Source: Propionibacteriaceae bacterium
Lineage (GTDB): Bacteria; Actinomycetota; Actinomycetes; Propionibacteriales; Propionibacteriaceae
Direction of reading: 5' to 3'
Length of the DNA: 64,000 nt
NCBI GenBank assembly: GCA_009782915.1
Contig: WRIC01000010.1
Coordinates: 1-64,000, forward strand
Shown here: piece by piece, positions 5,940-15,774 of the stretch
Layout of the letters: each line of letters begins with the position of its first letter
Position numbering within the stretch: position 1 is the first letter of the stretch
The notes under the pieces: model-generated
Seen by the model: the letters and a program-made list of their open reading frames with translations, nothing else
What the model was told of the DNA's origin: nothing
The model's database searches: none
Position numbers and translations under genes: made by a program

Positions 5940-6863
5940 ATGGATGCCATGAGTTCCGATGCTTCTCCCGACTCTCCACCAACAGATGATCCGTTTGATC
6001 CTGCGGGGGTGCTGTGGCGTCCACTCAGCCGAAAACTCATCACCGTACGACTACTTGGGTGGGGTATTCAAGCGTTCTTCATGATACTACTTGGCCTGAT
6101 TGTGTGCTTCGTCTGGCCGACCCTGTGGGTGTTCATGGGTTGTGGGGTTGTTGGGCTGTGGCTGATCTGGTCGGCAATCCGGATACCGCGCTGGGTGAAC
6201 AGGGCCTCGTACGCTGTTCGCGATCGTGACCTGTTCTACCGCCATGGATTGCTCACCCGCCGCATGGTTATCATTCCTTTCGTAAGGATCCAGTACGTGG
6301 ACATCAACGTCGGACCTATTGAGCGCCAATTCAATCTCGCCAGTGTGTCAGTGAGTACGGCCACCCCCGCTGTGGCTGCCACCATTCCCGGGCTCACCCC
6401 CGAGATCGCCACCCAACTGCGCGACATCCTCACCCACCGAGAAAACCTCACCGGTGTGCCGGTGGACCCATCCGTACCGCGTGACAACCCGCAGGTAGTT
6501 GACTATGCCCCGCAACATCAGTTCGCACCCAGCCCATCGCCCTATGCAGCAAACCCGACCCCGTCACCCTGCGCGTCAGTCGCAGGGTCCAGAAACCCCA
6601 GCAGTACGACTGCGGAGTCTGGATTCTGCGACTTCGCGCAGAATGACGGGGAAGGATACGCGCAGAATGACGGGGAAGGATACGCGCAGAATGACGGGGA
6701 AGGATACGCGCAGAATGACGGGGATGAAGAAGCGCAGAGAAACAGGGTCGGGGAGACGCCGACTGAGTCAGTGGGAACAGTACTGGGTGACCCATCCGTA
6801 AGTGGGCCACCTCATACCTCTCCCACAGACCTACCCGCTACGACTGAGGGGAACCCGTCGTGA
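5940..6863 (+). CDS. PH-domain membrane protein (YdbS-like) with repeat-derived tail
   Basis: The 307-residue protein has two hydrophobic helices at about residues 40-85, then a bacterial PH domain (RDLFYRHGLLTRRMVIIPF, and VSVSTATPAVAATIPGL). It pairs with the next gene as in ydbS-ydbT operons of membrane PH proteins of unknown function. Residues from about 205 are not domain-like: they are encoded by an intergenic-type repeat and read SGFCDFAQNDG followed by four AQNDGEGY-type units. ATG 5940 or 5949 may be the start. The stop overlaps the next start (GTGA). Confidence 0.75.
   Translation: MDAMSSDASPDSPPTDDPFDPAGVLWRPLSRKLITVRLLGWGIQAFFMILLGLIVCFVWPTLWVFMGCGVVGLWLIWSAIRIPRWVNRASYAVRDRDLFYRHGLLTRRMVIIPFVRIQYVDINVGPIERQFNLASVSVSTATPAVAATIPGLTPEIATQLRDILTHRENLTGVPVDPSVPRDNPQVVDYAPQHQFAPSPSPYAANPTPSPCASVAGSRNPSSTTAESGFCDFAQNDGEGYAQNDGEGYAQNDGEGYAQNDGDEEAQRNRVGETPTESVGTVLGDPSVSGPPHTSPTDLPATTEGNPS
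6562..6730 (+). repeat. REP/BIME repeat inside a coding sequence, with 24-bp tandem units
   Basis: The stretch holds both halves of the main repeat family (a GTCACCCTGCGCG...CGCAGGGTCCAG half and a TCTGGATTCTGCGACTTCGC half) followed by about four 24-bp units (6635-6730, unit CGCGCAGAATGACGGGGAAG plus four bases). Being a multiple of three, the expansions keep the host reading frame open. Confidence 0.9.
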
Positions 6864-8494
6864 CCAGCGACTGGCAACGACTTCATCCGCTGACACCGTG
6901 GTTGCGCGGGTGGGCGGTCACGGTGATCATCATCGGGTACATTCTCAACTCGCTTCGCTCCAGTTATGAAGAAACCATGGAACTGGGGCAGTTAACCGGA
7001 ATCTGGGGTGCTGTGATTCTCGTGGTGGTCATCATCGCCCTCGCCACCACATACAACCTCATCTGGTGGAGGATGGCCTGCTACCGGATCGGAACAGAAT
7101 CCGTTGATCTCACCACCGGTATCCTCTCGCGGCGCCACCGCAGTCTGCGTCTCGACCAGCTTGAAGCCATCGACATCGTACGCCCCCTCATTGCGCGCAT
7201 CTTCGGGCTCGCCGAGCTCAAACTCGAATCCGCTGGCGGGGTCGATTCCCACCTGTCACTGGTGTACCTGACACACACCCATGCCGAGGATGTGCGCGCC
7301 GAAATTCAGGGCAGACGAGCAACACAGGAAGATAGAGCTGCCTCGTCACCCTGCGCAGCGGAGCGACTCGCAGGGTCCAGGCTCCACAGTAGTTCGACTG
7401 TGGAGTCTGGATTCTGCGACTTCGCGCAGAATGACGGGGATAAGGATGCGCAGAATGACGGGGATAAGGATGCGCAGAAAAACGGGGTTGAAAAGACACA
7501 GAAAGACAAACCACCACCGTCTCCCTGCGCGCCAGTCGCAGGGTCCAGAATCCACAGCGGGACAATGGGGGACGGTACTGTTTTGTCCCAGGAGTGTGAC
7601 AAAACAGTACCGTCCCCATGTGTCCCACTTTTGGAGTCAACACCTGACCCACTGTTTCGCGTACCCGCGTCATGGACGATCCGGGCGTACCTGCGAACCT
7701 GGGAACCGTGGGGGTCACTGATTGCAACACTCATCCTGGTGGGGGGAACACTCTATTTCGAAACCTTCACGGGGTTGTTTGCGATCCTGCCCTTCCTCTA
7801 TGGAATGTTTCGCGGGTTCTGGCGGCACATCATCACCGAAATGTGGTTCTCCGGATATGCCCAAGACGACGGGATTCAACTGCGCCACGGGCTCACCACC
7901 CAAGTCAAACAGTCCGTCCCGGCATCACGCATCCAAGCGATCCGCCTCACCCAACGGTTGTGGTGGAGGAAACCCAACTGGTGGAGGGTGGACATCAATA
8001 TTGCCGGCTATGGGTTCTCAGCCAACAAAACCCCACGGACCCTACTCATCCCTGTCGCCGACTCCGCACTCGCCAAGCTCGCCATCACTAGTGTCATGGA
8101 ACAAGCCACCAGGGAGGAAACTTGGGCACTCATCAGCCAAGCCATGGATGCCGAGCACCGTACCCTCCCCTTCATCGGCTCCCCCAGGTCGGCTCGGCTT
8201 TTCGATCCGCTTGCCTGGAATATCCAAGGATACGCCCGCAGTGACTTCGCACTAATCATCCGTACGGGCAGGTTCACCCGCAGGGTCACCGTCATCCCCC
8301 ACGACCGCATCCAAGGAATCAGCGTGTCCACCGGCCCGCTCGACCGTGCCCGCAACCTCGCCAACGTGTACGTCAACTCCACCCCCGGACCAGTCATCGG
8401 CATCCTTCCCCACCTGGATGGGCCCACCACTGATGACTTTCTCACCACCCAAATACCCCTCATCACCGAAATAGGTGCTCGCGTCCACAGTTAA
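6860..8494 (+). CDS. PH-domain membrane protein (YdbT-like) with repeat-derived linker
   Basis: The 544-residue protein repeats the membrane-helix plus bPH_2 layout: helices near the N-terminus (WAVTVIIIGYILN and WGAVILVVVIIALATTY), a first PH domain (SRRHRSLRLDQLEAIDIVRP), two more helices (LIATLILVGGTLYF) and two further PH-like segments (QSVPASRIQAIRLTQ; RVTVIPHDRIQGISV). Between the first PH domain and the second helix pair, about 120 residues are encoded by two inserted repeat families. GTG 6860 overlaps the previous stop. Role unknown; YdbS/YdbT-type proteins are thought to act at the membrane. Confidence 0.75.
   Translation: MTSDWQRLHPLTPWLRGWAVTVIIIGYILNSLRSSYEETMELGQLTGIWGAVILVVVIIALATTYNLIWWRMACYRIGTESVDLTTGILSRRHRSLRLDQLEAIDIVRPLIARIFGLAELKLESAGGVDSHLSLVYLTHTHAEDVRAEIQGRRATQEDRAASSPCAAERLAGSRLHSSSTVESGFCDFAQNDGDKDAQNDGDKDAQKNGVEKTQKDKPPPSPCAPVAGSRIHSGTMGDGTVLSQECDKTVPSPCVPLLESTPDPLFRVPASWTIRAYLRTWEPWGSLIATLILVGGTLYFETFTGLFAILPFLYGMFRGFWRHIITEMWFSGYAQDDGIQLRHGLTTQVKQSVPASRIQAIRLTQRLWWRKPNWWRVDINIAGYGFSANKTPRTLLIPVADSALAKLAITSVMEQATREETWALISQAMDAEHRTLPFIGSPRSARLFDPLAWNIQGYARSDFALIIRTGRFTRRVTVIPHDRIQGISVSTGPLDRARNLANVYVNSTPGPVIGILPHLDGPTTDDFLTTQIPLITEIGARVHS
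7345..7555 (+). repeat. REP/BIME repeat inside a coding sequence
   Basis: Main-family repeat: GTCACCCTGCGCAGCGGAGC half, centre with AGTTCGACTGTGGAGTCTGG, then TTCTGCGACTTCGCGCAGAA and two to three 24-bp units (AGAATGACGGGGATAAGGAT). A further CTCCCTGCGCGCCAGTCGCA half lies at about 7531. All lie in frame within the second PH-domain gene. Confidence 0.9.
7565..7619. repeat. GGGGACGGTACTG palindromic element (in gene)
   Basis: Arms of about 22 bp (GGGGACGGTACTGTTTTGTC and its complement) flank a 10-base loop. The same palindrome with longer arms lies at 16337-16402 between genes. GGGGAC-headed palindromes are typical of REP sequences moved by Y1 (RAYT) transposases. This copy is translated within the second PH-domain protein. 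Confidence 0.85.
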
Positions 8495-8514
8495 CGGTCG
8501 TGACGACCGTTTTC
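8493..8514 (+). terminator. terminator after the PH-domain operon
   Basis: A perfect 8-bp stem AACGGTCG/CGACCGTT with a 3-base loop is followed by TTCTG, overlapping the stop codon. The T-tract is short. It lies between convergent genes. Confidence 0.55.
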
Positions 8515-8532
8515 TGTGGGTACGAAGCGATT

Positions 8533-9150
8533 TTAGTCGCTTTGCTCACGGGAAGAGCCGATGGGGCCCATACCTAGTCCGCGGAGGATGCGCAAAACAA
8601 GGACGAAGGTGGCTGCGACAATAGAGACACCCGCAGCGATCATGGAACCCCATTCGAGAGTCATGATCGACCATGTTAACCAGGTTCCCTGGGTGAGCAC
8701 CTGCAGGACCCAGGCCATCGTTGACACACCAGTCACCTCGGGGGCTTTCATGAGCATGACCCCTTGGCGTACCATCGCATAAGCTTGAGGTACGACAATC
8801 GCCATCCCGTAGGCCTGCGTACCAATCAAATAGTCGAGACCCACAAACACTGCTGCTATCGCCACACCACCAAGAACCGGAAGCCACGAGGTCAGCACCC
8901 GATTACGACGAAGGAAAAACAGAATCGTTACTGCCACCACAAACGCCCATGCGTTCGGCCAAATCATGTGCACCTCGGGAATCTTGATCCCATGGTTAAA
9001 CCAGCCAATCGCGACAGCCATATTCAGCACCCACGTCAGCGGTGCCAAACCTTTGGTGTCCTTCGTACGTACGACCAACAGGAACTGTGGGAACGCAACA
9101 CCCGCGACGAGGATAGCCCCCGCCAAAGCGAAATAGTCAGGAAGAGTCAT
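8533..9150 (-). CDS. PQ-loop (SWEET-like) membrane protein
   Basis: The 205-residue protein has about seven hydrophobic segments and two PQ-loop signatures: FPQFLLVVRTKDTKGLAPLT near the N-terminus and VVPQAYAMVRQ in the second half. This is the duplicated three-helix layout of the SWEET/PQ-loop superfamily, which contains sugar and amino-acid facilitators; substrate unknown. ATG 9150 overlaps the rsfS stop (ATGA), making it the last gene of the rplU-obg-nadD transcription unit. Confidence 0.75.
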   Translation of the reverse strand: MTLPDYFALAGAILVAGVAFPQFLLVVRTKDTKGLAPLTWVLNMAVAIGWFNHGIKIPEVHMIWPNAWAFVVAVTILFFLRRNRVLTSWLPVLGGVAIAAVFVGLDYLIGTQAYGMAIVVPQAYAMVRQGVMLMKAPEVTGVSTMAWVLQVLTQGTWLTWSIMTLEWGSMIAAGVSIVAATFVLVLRILRGLGMGPIGSSREQSD

Positions 9151-9515
9151 CGGGCGTTCAACGATTCCACTTCGATGGTGGGGCAATCCTTCCAGAGGCG
9201 ATCCAAGGCGTACACGCTGCGTGTTTCCTGATGCTGGATATGGATGATCGTATCGAAAGCGTCCAGCAAAACCCAGGGGGCATCCCGTTCGCCCTCCCTG
9301 CGCAGGGGTGTGATCCCAGCAAAGTGGAACTGTTTCTCAATCTCGTCAACAATGGCACCCACTTGGCGCTCATTGCTGGCAGACACGATCACAAACACAT
9401 CAGCGATGCCGAGCTTCTCCGAAACATCAACAACGAGAACATCCTTGCCCAGTTTTTCCTCAGCAGCCTGAACAGCCACTCCAGCGATCCGCAAGGACTG
9501 GTCACTAGCTACCAT
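9147..9515 (-). CDS. rsfS: ribosomal silencing factor RsfS
   Basis: The 122-residue protein matches the RsfS/Iojap family: DVLVVDVSEKLGIADVFVIV, SASNERQVGAIVDEIE, and a C-terminal WVLLDAFDTIIHIQHQETR region. RsfS binds ribosomal protein uL14 and blocks subunit joining in starvation. ATG 9515 overlaps the nadD stop (TGATG), so the genes are coupled; GAGGAAAG lies just upstream. nadD-rsfS is a widely conserved pair. Confidence 0.95.
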   Translation of the reverse strand: MVASDQSLRIAGVAVQAAEEKLGKDVLVVDVSEKLGIADVFVIVSASNERQVGAIVDEIEKQFHFAGITPLRREGERDAPWVLLDAFDTIIHIQHQETRSVYALDRLWKDCPTIEVESLNAR

Positions 9516-10177
9516 CAACTTTCCTCAGTTTCCTGGTAGAGCCCACGTTTTTGAATATATTGTACGATCCCATCGGGAACGAGGTACCAGATTGGCAAAC
9601 CATCACGTACCCTCTCCCGACACGCTGTCGACGATATCGCCAACGCTGGCACCTCCATCAACGTGACCCTATCCTTGGGCAGATGGGCGATCGTACTTTG
9701 ATCAAAGGGGGAACCCGGACGTGACACCCCCACAAAATTCGCATAGTCGAAAATGTCTTCCGCGCCACGCCAACTCAAGATATTCGATAGGGCATCCGCG
9801 CCGGTGATGAAAAACAGATCCACATTCGCCCCACGGACCTTGCGCATGTCTTTGAGCGTGTCGATCGTGTACGTGTCCCCGCCACGATCCACATCCACAC
9901 GCGACACTGAGAACCGTGGATTGGACGCGGTCGCGATCACTGTCATCAGGTAGCGATCCTCAGGTGCGGACACCAACTGGTCGGCTTTCTGCCACGAGTG
10001 ACCCGTGGGTACGAAAGCCACCTCGTGAAGCCCGAAACGGGCAGCAACCTCCGAGGCTGCCACCAAGTGACCATGATGAATCGGATCAAAGGTCCCACCC
10101 ATCACCCCCAGACGGATTCTCTCCACATCCGAGGCATGACTGAGTCCCTCATCCTTCTTCGGTGATGCATCGTTCAC
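9515..10177 (-). CDS. nadD: nicotinate-nucleotide adenylyltransferase
   Basis: The 220-residue enzyme carries the nucleotidyltransferase signature [12 protein letters not shown] (about residues 27-38) and the C-terminal [13 protein letters not shown] motif. It adenylates nicotinate mononucleotide to deamido-NAD in NAD synthesis. About 20 extra charged residues precede the core, so an internal start is possible. Upstream lies a repeat block separating it from the mycoredoxin-like gene; downstream it overlaps rsfS. Confidence 0.93.
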   Translation of the reverse strand: MNDASPKKDEGLSHASDVERIRLGVMGGTFDPIHHGHLVAASEVAARFGLHEVAFVPTGHSWQKADQLVSAPEDRYLMTVIATASNPRFSVSRVDVDRGGDTYTIDTLKDMRKVRGANVDLFFITGADALSNILSWRGAEDIFDYANFVGVSRPGSPFDQSTIAHLPKDRVTLMEVPALAISSTACRERVRDGLPIWYLVPDGIVQYIQKRGLYQETEES

Positions 10178-10255
10178 GTGCCACCCCTTTCTAGTCCCAT
10201 TCTACGCATAGTAAGGCTGCGCGCAGTCGCGGGGCCTCCTGCCGTTTGCGCTCCC

Positions 10256-10392
10256 TCTTCTCCGTCTTTCTGCGCGAACTTCTCCGTCTGCGCGAACTTC
10301 TCCGTCTTTCTGCGCGAAGTCGCAGAATCCAGACTCCACAGTCAGACAACTAGGTAGTCTGGGCCCTGCGACTTCGCGCAGGGTGACGGGGA
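10256..10392. repeat. REP/BIME repeat overlapping the end of the mycoredoxin-like gene
   Basis: Three partial CTCCGTCTTTCTGCGCGAA units precede a complete two-half repeat (GTCGCAGAATCCAGACTCCA ... AGTCTGGGCCCTGCGACTTC). The right half encodes the last dozen or so residues and the stop codon of the minus-strand mycoredoxin-like gene. Confidence 0.9.
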
Positions 10393-10667
10393 ACCGGCAG
10401 TGATCGCAGTTTGAGGGCCAGCTCCGCCTTGGTGGGTTCGACATAGAACACTCCATCAGGGAACACGATCACGGGGATGTGTTTCTGACCAGAGATAGCT
10501 TCGGCGCGTACGGCTGCACTCTTGTCGGCCAACAGATCAACATAGTCATAGTCCACACCCTCAGCGTCGAGAACACGTTTGGCCATGCGACAGTCCCCAC
10601 ACCAATCCGCGCCAAACATCACCACCCGATCGGTGAACTCTTCAGTCGTGCCAGTTAATGAAGCCAC
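10350..10667 (-). CDS. mycoredoxin/glutaredoxin-like protein with repeat-derived C-terminus
   Basis: The 105-residue protein has a thioredoxin fold with WCGDC at about residues 22-26 and a cis-Pro segment HIPVIVFPDG. This fits the mycoredoxin/NrdH group that reduces mixed disulfides with mycothiol or serves as an electron donor. GTG 10667 overlaps the obg stop (TAGTG). The final residues (PRHPARSRRAQTT) come from an intergenic-type repeat that also supplies the stop, so the native end was probably replaced. Confidence 0.75.
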   Translation of the reverse strand: MASLTGTTEEFTDRVVMFGADWCGDCRMAKRVLDAEGVDYDYVDLLADKSAAVRAEAISGQKHIPVIVFPDGVFYVEPTKAELALKLRSLPVPRHPARSRRAQTT

Positions 10668-12151
10668 TATTCCTCCTGCTCATCGAGACCGGTGAGTGCT
10701 AGAGAGACCGCTTGGGCTGCTTCCTTTTCGGCGTGGTAGGCGGCGTCCTTAACCCGGCGACGCGCGGCAGCGGGGCGTACCTCATCCAAGCGATTATCCT
10801 CACCGCGGGCAGACAGCAACTCCGCGCCGATATCGATCTGGGGGGCAAAATCAAAAACCACAGGGTTGTCACCGGAACCGATTGCCACCGCGTCACCGGG
10901 TTCAGCGCCGAGCTCCAACAACTCGTCCTCGATACCGAGCTTGTTGAAACGGTCAGCGAGATAACCCACCGCCTCAGCATTATTGAAATCAGTCTGGCGT
11001 ACCCAGCGCTCCGGTTTCACCCCGCGAACCCGCCACACAAAACCACCAGCATCATCGGATTGACGCGCAATCGTGAACTGTGGACCAGTGTCCTTGGTGG
11101 GTTTCAGTACGACCGGTACGGCCACAATCTCGGGGGTACGCTCACGAATCTCCGACACGATCTTCGCCATCGCATGAATCCACTGGGTCAGCCCCTGACC
11201 GGTCTTCGCCGACACCTCAAAAACCGCCAGCCCCCGTTCGGTGAGCTGATCGACCACCATGGATGCCATTTCTGCCCCATCAGGAATATCGACCTTGTTG
11301 AGTACGATCATCCGTGGCCGATCCTCCAAACCACCGTATGCCGCCAACTCAACCTCAATGGCATCCAGGTCTGACACCGGATCACGGCCCGGCTCATAGG
11401 TCGCGCAGTCGATCACATGAACCAAAACCTGGCAGCGCTCAATGTGGCGCAAGAAATCCAGCCCCAAACCTTTGCCCTGGGCAGCCCCCGGGATCAAACC
11501 AGGAACATCAGCGACCGTGAAGGTGGTCGGCCCAGCCACCACAACCCCCAGATGCGGTACGAGGGTGGTGAACGGATAATCAGCCACCTCCGGGGTTGCC
11601 CTCGAAATCGCACCAATCAGGGATGACTTGCCAGCGCTGGGGAAACCCACGAGCCCCACATCAGCAACCACCTTCAACTCGAGAATAATCTCCCGATCAT
11701 CCCCATCCTCACCCAACAGAGCAAACCCTGGGGCCTTGCGAGCTTTCGTCGCCAAAGCAGCATTACCCAAACCACCATGACCCCCCTGAGCGATCACCAC
11801 CTCGCTCACCGAACCCACCATGTCGGCGATCACCTCACCAGAATCAGCTTGGCGCACTACCGTCCCCATCGGTACACGAAGAATAATGTCCTCGCCATGG
11901 GACCCATGGTGGTGCCCTCCACGACCGGGTTGCCCATTGTCGGCCTGGCGATGAGAGTGGCGGTGATACTCCACCAGCGTGGTGACCTGGGGATCAACGC
12001 GTAGAATCACCGACCCGCCGTGACCACCATTACCCCCATCGGGACCACCCAGCGGTTTGAATTTTTCACGATGGACAGAGGTGCACCCTCCACCACCGGC
12101 ACCAGCAGTCACACGAAGGCGTACCTGATCCACGAAGGAAGGAATCGCCAC
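10667..12151 (-). CDS. obg: GTPase Obg
   Basis: The 494-residue protein has the Gly-rich Obg fold ([14 protein letters not shown]) at residues 1-160, then a G domain with [23 protein letters not shown] and SAKTG, and a C-terminal OCT domain. Obg is an essential GTPase linked to 50S assembly and the stringent response. It follows rpmA after 17 bp and precedes the mycoredoxin-like gene, on one minus-strand operon. Confidence 0.97.
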   Translation of the reverse strand: MAIPSFVDQVRLRVTAGAGGGGCTSVHREKFKPLGGPDGGNGGHGGSVILRVDPQVTTLVEYHRHSHRQADNGQPGRGGHHHGSHGEDIILRVPMGTVVRQADSGEVIADMVGSVSEVVIAQGGHGGLGNAALATKARKAPGFALLGEDGDDREIILELKVVADVGLVGFPSAGKSSLIGAISRATPEVADYPFTTLVPHLGVVVAGPTTFTVADVPGLIPGAAQGKGLGLDFLRHIERCQVLVHVIDCATYEPGRDPVSDLDAIEVELAAYGGLEDRPRMIVLNKVDIPDGAEMASMVVDQLTERGLAVFEVSAKTGQGLTQWIHAMAKIVSEIRERTPEIVAVPVVLKPTKDTGPQFTIARQSDDAGGFVWRVRGVKPERWVRQTDFNNAEAVGYLADRFNKLGIEDELLELGAEPGDAVAIGSGDNPVVFDFAPQIDIGAELLSARGEDNRLDEVRPAAARRRVKDAAYHAEKEAAQAVSLALTGLDEQEE

Positions 12152-12168
12152 GATCCGCTACCCCGGTT

Positions 12169-12417
12169 TCAGCTAATAATGGAAATGATCTTACGACCGC
12201 GGCGTACCCCGAACTCCACTGAGCCGGGGCACAAAGCAAACAGCGTGTCGTCGCCACCGCGACCAACATTGTCACCCGGATGGAAATGGGTTCCGCGCTG
12301 GCGAACAATGATCTCACCAGCTTTGACAACCTCACCGCCGTACCTCTTCACACCGAGATACTGGGGGGAAGAATCGCGACCGTTACGCGAGGAGGAAGCT
12401 CCCTTTTTATGTGCCAT
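12169..12417 (-). CDS. rpmA: 50S ribosomal protein L27
   Basis: The 82-residue protein begins [16 protein letters not shown] and has the [19 protein letters not shown] core typical of bL27. Its N-terminal tail reaches the peptidyl-transferase centre. It lies 9 bp after rplU and before obg, the standard order. Confidence 0.97.
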   Translation of the reverse strand: MAHKKGASSSRNGRDSSPQYLGVKRYGGEVVKAGEIIVRQRGTHFHPGDNVGRGGDDTLFALCPGSVEFGVRRGRKIISIIS

Positions 12418-12426
12418 GACTCGACC

Positions 12427-12732
12427 TCACTTTATTCCGGTGATCTTCACCTGGGTGTAGCGCTGACGGTGACCCATCCGACGCTTGTACCCGGTCTTGT
12501 TCTTGTATTTAACGATCTTGATCTTGGGGCCCTTGACCTCATCGAGGATCTCCGCTGTGACCTTCACCTTCGCCAATTTGGCTGCATCAGAGGTCACCTT
12601 GTCACCATCCACCAGCAGTACGGCAGGAAGGTCAATGGTGTCACCGACTTTGGCATCAACCAGGTCAATCTCCAGCACGTCACCGGTCGACACCTTGTGC
12701 TGTCTGCTTCCACCACGCACGATTGCGTACAT
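12427..12732 (-). CDS. rplU: 50S ribosomal protein L21
   Basis: The 101-residue protein begins [18 protein letters not shown] and ends [18 protein letters not shown], as bL21 does. It is the first gene of the rplU-rpmA-obg operon. A promoter and a leader hairpin lie just upstream. Confidence 0.96.
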   Translation of the reverse strand: MYAIVRGGSRQHKVSTGDVLEIDLVDAKVGDTIDLPAVLLVDGDKVTSDAAKLAKVKVTAEILDEVKGPKIKIVKYKNKTGYKRRMGHRQRYTQVKITGIK

Positions 12733-12771
12733 GACTTGCCTACTCTCTGTTGGTTCCCAAACGGGGACACT

Positions 12772-12788
12772 GTGTCCACTGTGGACAC
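12772..12788 (-). promoter_or_regulatory. leader hairpin upstream of rplU
   Basis: A perfect GTGTCCAC-T-GTGGACAC palindrome lies in the short 5' leader of rplU, about 40 bases before the start codon. L21 operons in several phyla carry autoregulatory leaders; assignment to such a leader is inference. Confidence 0.4.
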
Positions 12789-12797
12789 CGACGTTCT

Positions 12798-12826
12798 ATC
12801 TTAGTTGATCAGATCAAGTCAATCAA
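12798..12826 (-). promoter_or_regulatory. sigma-70-type promoter of rplU operon
   Basis: On the minus strand TTGATT (12821-12826) and TAAGAT (12798-12803) are separated by 17 bp, about 65 bp before the rplU start. The boxes are close to consensus. Confidence 0.6.
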
Positions 12827-12837
12827 ACCCACGCCAA

Positions 12838-13203
12838 GTCATTCTGCGCAGTACACTCCCCAAGTCATTCTGCGGAGCGAAGTAACTCGCAGAATCCAGA
12901 CTCCACAGTTACTCCTTGGTCATTCCGTGCGAAGTCACGGAATCCAGAATCCACAGTTACTCCTTGGTCATTCCGTGCGAAGTCACGGAATCCAGAATCC
13001 ACAGTTACTCATTGGCCATTCCGTGCGAAGTCACGGAATCCAGACTCAACAGTTACTCCTTGGTCATTCCGTGCGAAGTCACGGAATCCAGACTCCACAG
13101 TAACTCCTTGGTCATTCCGTGCGAAGTCACGGAATCCAGACTCCACAGACGTAGAAATGTGATTTCTGGACCCTGCGAGTCGGTTCGCTCCGCAGGGTGA
13201 CGA
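12838..13203. repeat. REP/BIME block with five 48-bp tandem units
   Basis: Two AAGTCATTCTGCG-type half units are followed by five units of exactly 48 bp (12912-13151, unit beginning CTCCTTGGTCATTCCGTGCG), then a closing half ending CGCAGGGTGACGAG. The units differ at only a few positions. The gap between rplU and folC holds no gene. Short frames across it encode a 16-residue repeat (VIPCEVTESRIHSYSL) and are not genes. Confidence 0.95.
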
Positions 13204-13251
13204 GAGGCACGGAGCGTGATGGAGGGTGGGCTGAGTGACAGCGGTCAGGAT

Positions 13252-14577
13252 TCACGGAACAAGGTCATCTTTCTTCAGCAGTACGCGTGCTTGGCCCGCG
13301 AGTACGACGGAACCGCCGATGAGAATCCCGGAGCCAGCACCTGCTTCATCAGTTAAGGCAACAGCCATGTCGATAGCATCAGCTACATCCGGGCACACCC
13401 GTACTCGATCATCACCGAAGAACTCACGTGCCCGTGCACCCAAATCCTCGGCCGACAAAGCACGCGGCGTATCCGCCTCGGTGGCAATCAACACCGCCAC
13501 ACGCGGTTCGAGCAGGGCCAGCACCTGGTCAACATCCTTGTCGGCCATCATCGACCAGATGGCGAATTGTGGGGAGAAAGCAAAAGCCTCATCCACTGTG
13601 TTCAAGGTGGAAGCCACGGCTGCCGGGTTGTGGCAGGTGTCGATCACAATCGGTGGAGCGCTGTGGACTTTTTCGCTGCGTGCAGGAGCTTCCACCTCGT
13701 TGAAACCATCCTCGATGACTGATGGGTCGAGTCCACGCATCCCATCGAGGGCTTCGACCGCTGCCACGGCCAGCACGGCATTGCGTGCCATCTCTTGACC
13801 AAACAGTGGCAGGAAGAGTGACCCGACCGGCCCACCAGCCGACTCAAGTCGTACCACCTGTCCACCCACAGCCATGGCTCGCTCGAGGAGGGAAAACTCC
13901 ACCCCCTCCTTGGATGTGGGAACCCCGAGCTTGGCACATCGAGCCAACAGGACCTTGGCGACTCGTGGGTCTTGACCGGCCAACACCACCGTGGAGTTGT
14001 CTTTGATGATCCCAGCTTTCTCTGTTGCGATCTCTTCGAGGGTGTCCCCCAAGTAGTTGCGATGATCGAGGGATATCTCAGTGAACACTGCCACCGAAGC
14101 ATTCGCCACATTCGTAGCATCCCAGGTGCCACCCATACCAACCTCGATCACCATCACGTCCACCGGTGCATCAGCGAAACAGGCGTATGCCAACCCTGTC
14201 ATGACCTCAAAGAAGGTCATCGGGATTCCACCTACTTCTTGGGCATCAACGATCCCGACGAGCGGTTCGATTTCTGCCCAGATCCGATCAAAATCCTCGG
14301 GGCTGATTGGTTGCCCATCGACACAGATTCGCTCCGCGGGATCAACCAGATGTGGTGAGGTGAATCGTCCGGTCCGCAACCCTTGAGCTCGAAGAAGACC
14401 ATCAACAATGATCGCAGTCGAGCCTTTCCCATTCGTACCAGTGATCTGTATCACCGGAGCCGAATGTTGGGGGTCACCCATCAGGTCCATGAGCATGGCG
14501 ATACGATCCAAAGACGGGCCGATCTGATGTTCCCCGGTACGCCGCATCAACTCGGCAAGCACAGTTGAATGGCTCAC
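13252..14577 (-). CDS. folC: bifunctional folylpolyglutamate/dihydrofolate synthase
   Basis: The 441-residue protein has the Mur-ligase-type ATP loop ITGTNGKGSTA at about residues 43-53, EVGMGGTWDATN, and the DTCHNP motif (DxAHNP in most homologues, with Cys for Ala here). It adds glutamate to folates. The GTG 14577 start lies three bases after the fba stop, so the genes are probably co-transcribed. Confidence 0.93.
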   Translation of the reverse strand: MSHSTVLAELMRRTGEHQIGPSLDRIAMLMDLMGDPQHSAPVIQITGTNGKGSTAIIVDGLLRAQGLRTGRFTSPHLVDPAERICVDGQPISPEDFDRIWAEIEPLVGIVDAQEVGGIPMTFFEVMTGLAYACFADAPVDVMVIEVGMGGTWDATNVANASVAVFTEISLDHRNYLGDTLEEIATEKAGIIKDNSTVVLAGQDPRVAKVLLARCAKLGVPTSKEGVEFSLLERAMAVGGQVVRLESAGGPVGSLFLPLFGQEMARNAVLAVAAVEALDGMRGLDPSVIEDGFNEVEAPARSEKVHSAPPIVIDTCHNPAAVASTLNTVDEAFAFSPQFAIWSMMADKDVDQVLALLEPRVAVLIATEADTPRALSAEDLGARAREFFGDDRVRVCPDVADAIDMAVALTDEAGAGSGILIGGSVVLAGQARVLLKKDDLVP

Positions 14578-14580
14578 GAG

Positions 14581-15600
<1,020 letters not shown>

Positions 15601-15733
15601 GATGTCTCCTGACGAATCTCGGGGTCGCACAGCGTGACCCTGCTCCACAGTCTAGTACGGTGGCGCGGGTTCCGGCAGGGGCGGGAATATGTCGAACAGG
15701 AACCGTCGCGGGCGTTCGACACTTCGCTCCCGC

Positions 15734-15773
15734 ACCACGGCCGTCTCCCTGCGCAACGTCGCAGGGTCCATCA
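15734..15773. repeat. single repeat half
   Basis: GTCTCCCTGCGCAACGTCGC followed by AGGGTCCA is one half of the main repeat family. It ends just before the stop codon of the next minus-strand gene. Confidence 0.6.
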
Positions 15774-15774
15774 G

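Noticed and set aside
12912-13151. Regular 48-bp spacing resembling a CRISPR array
   Set aside because: The whole 48-bp unit is conserved with only scattered differences, so there are no unique spacers. It is a tandem repeat.
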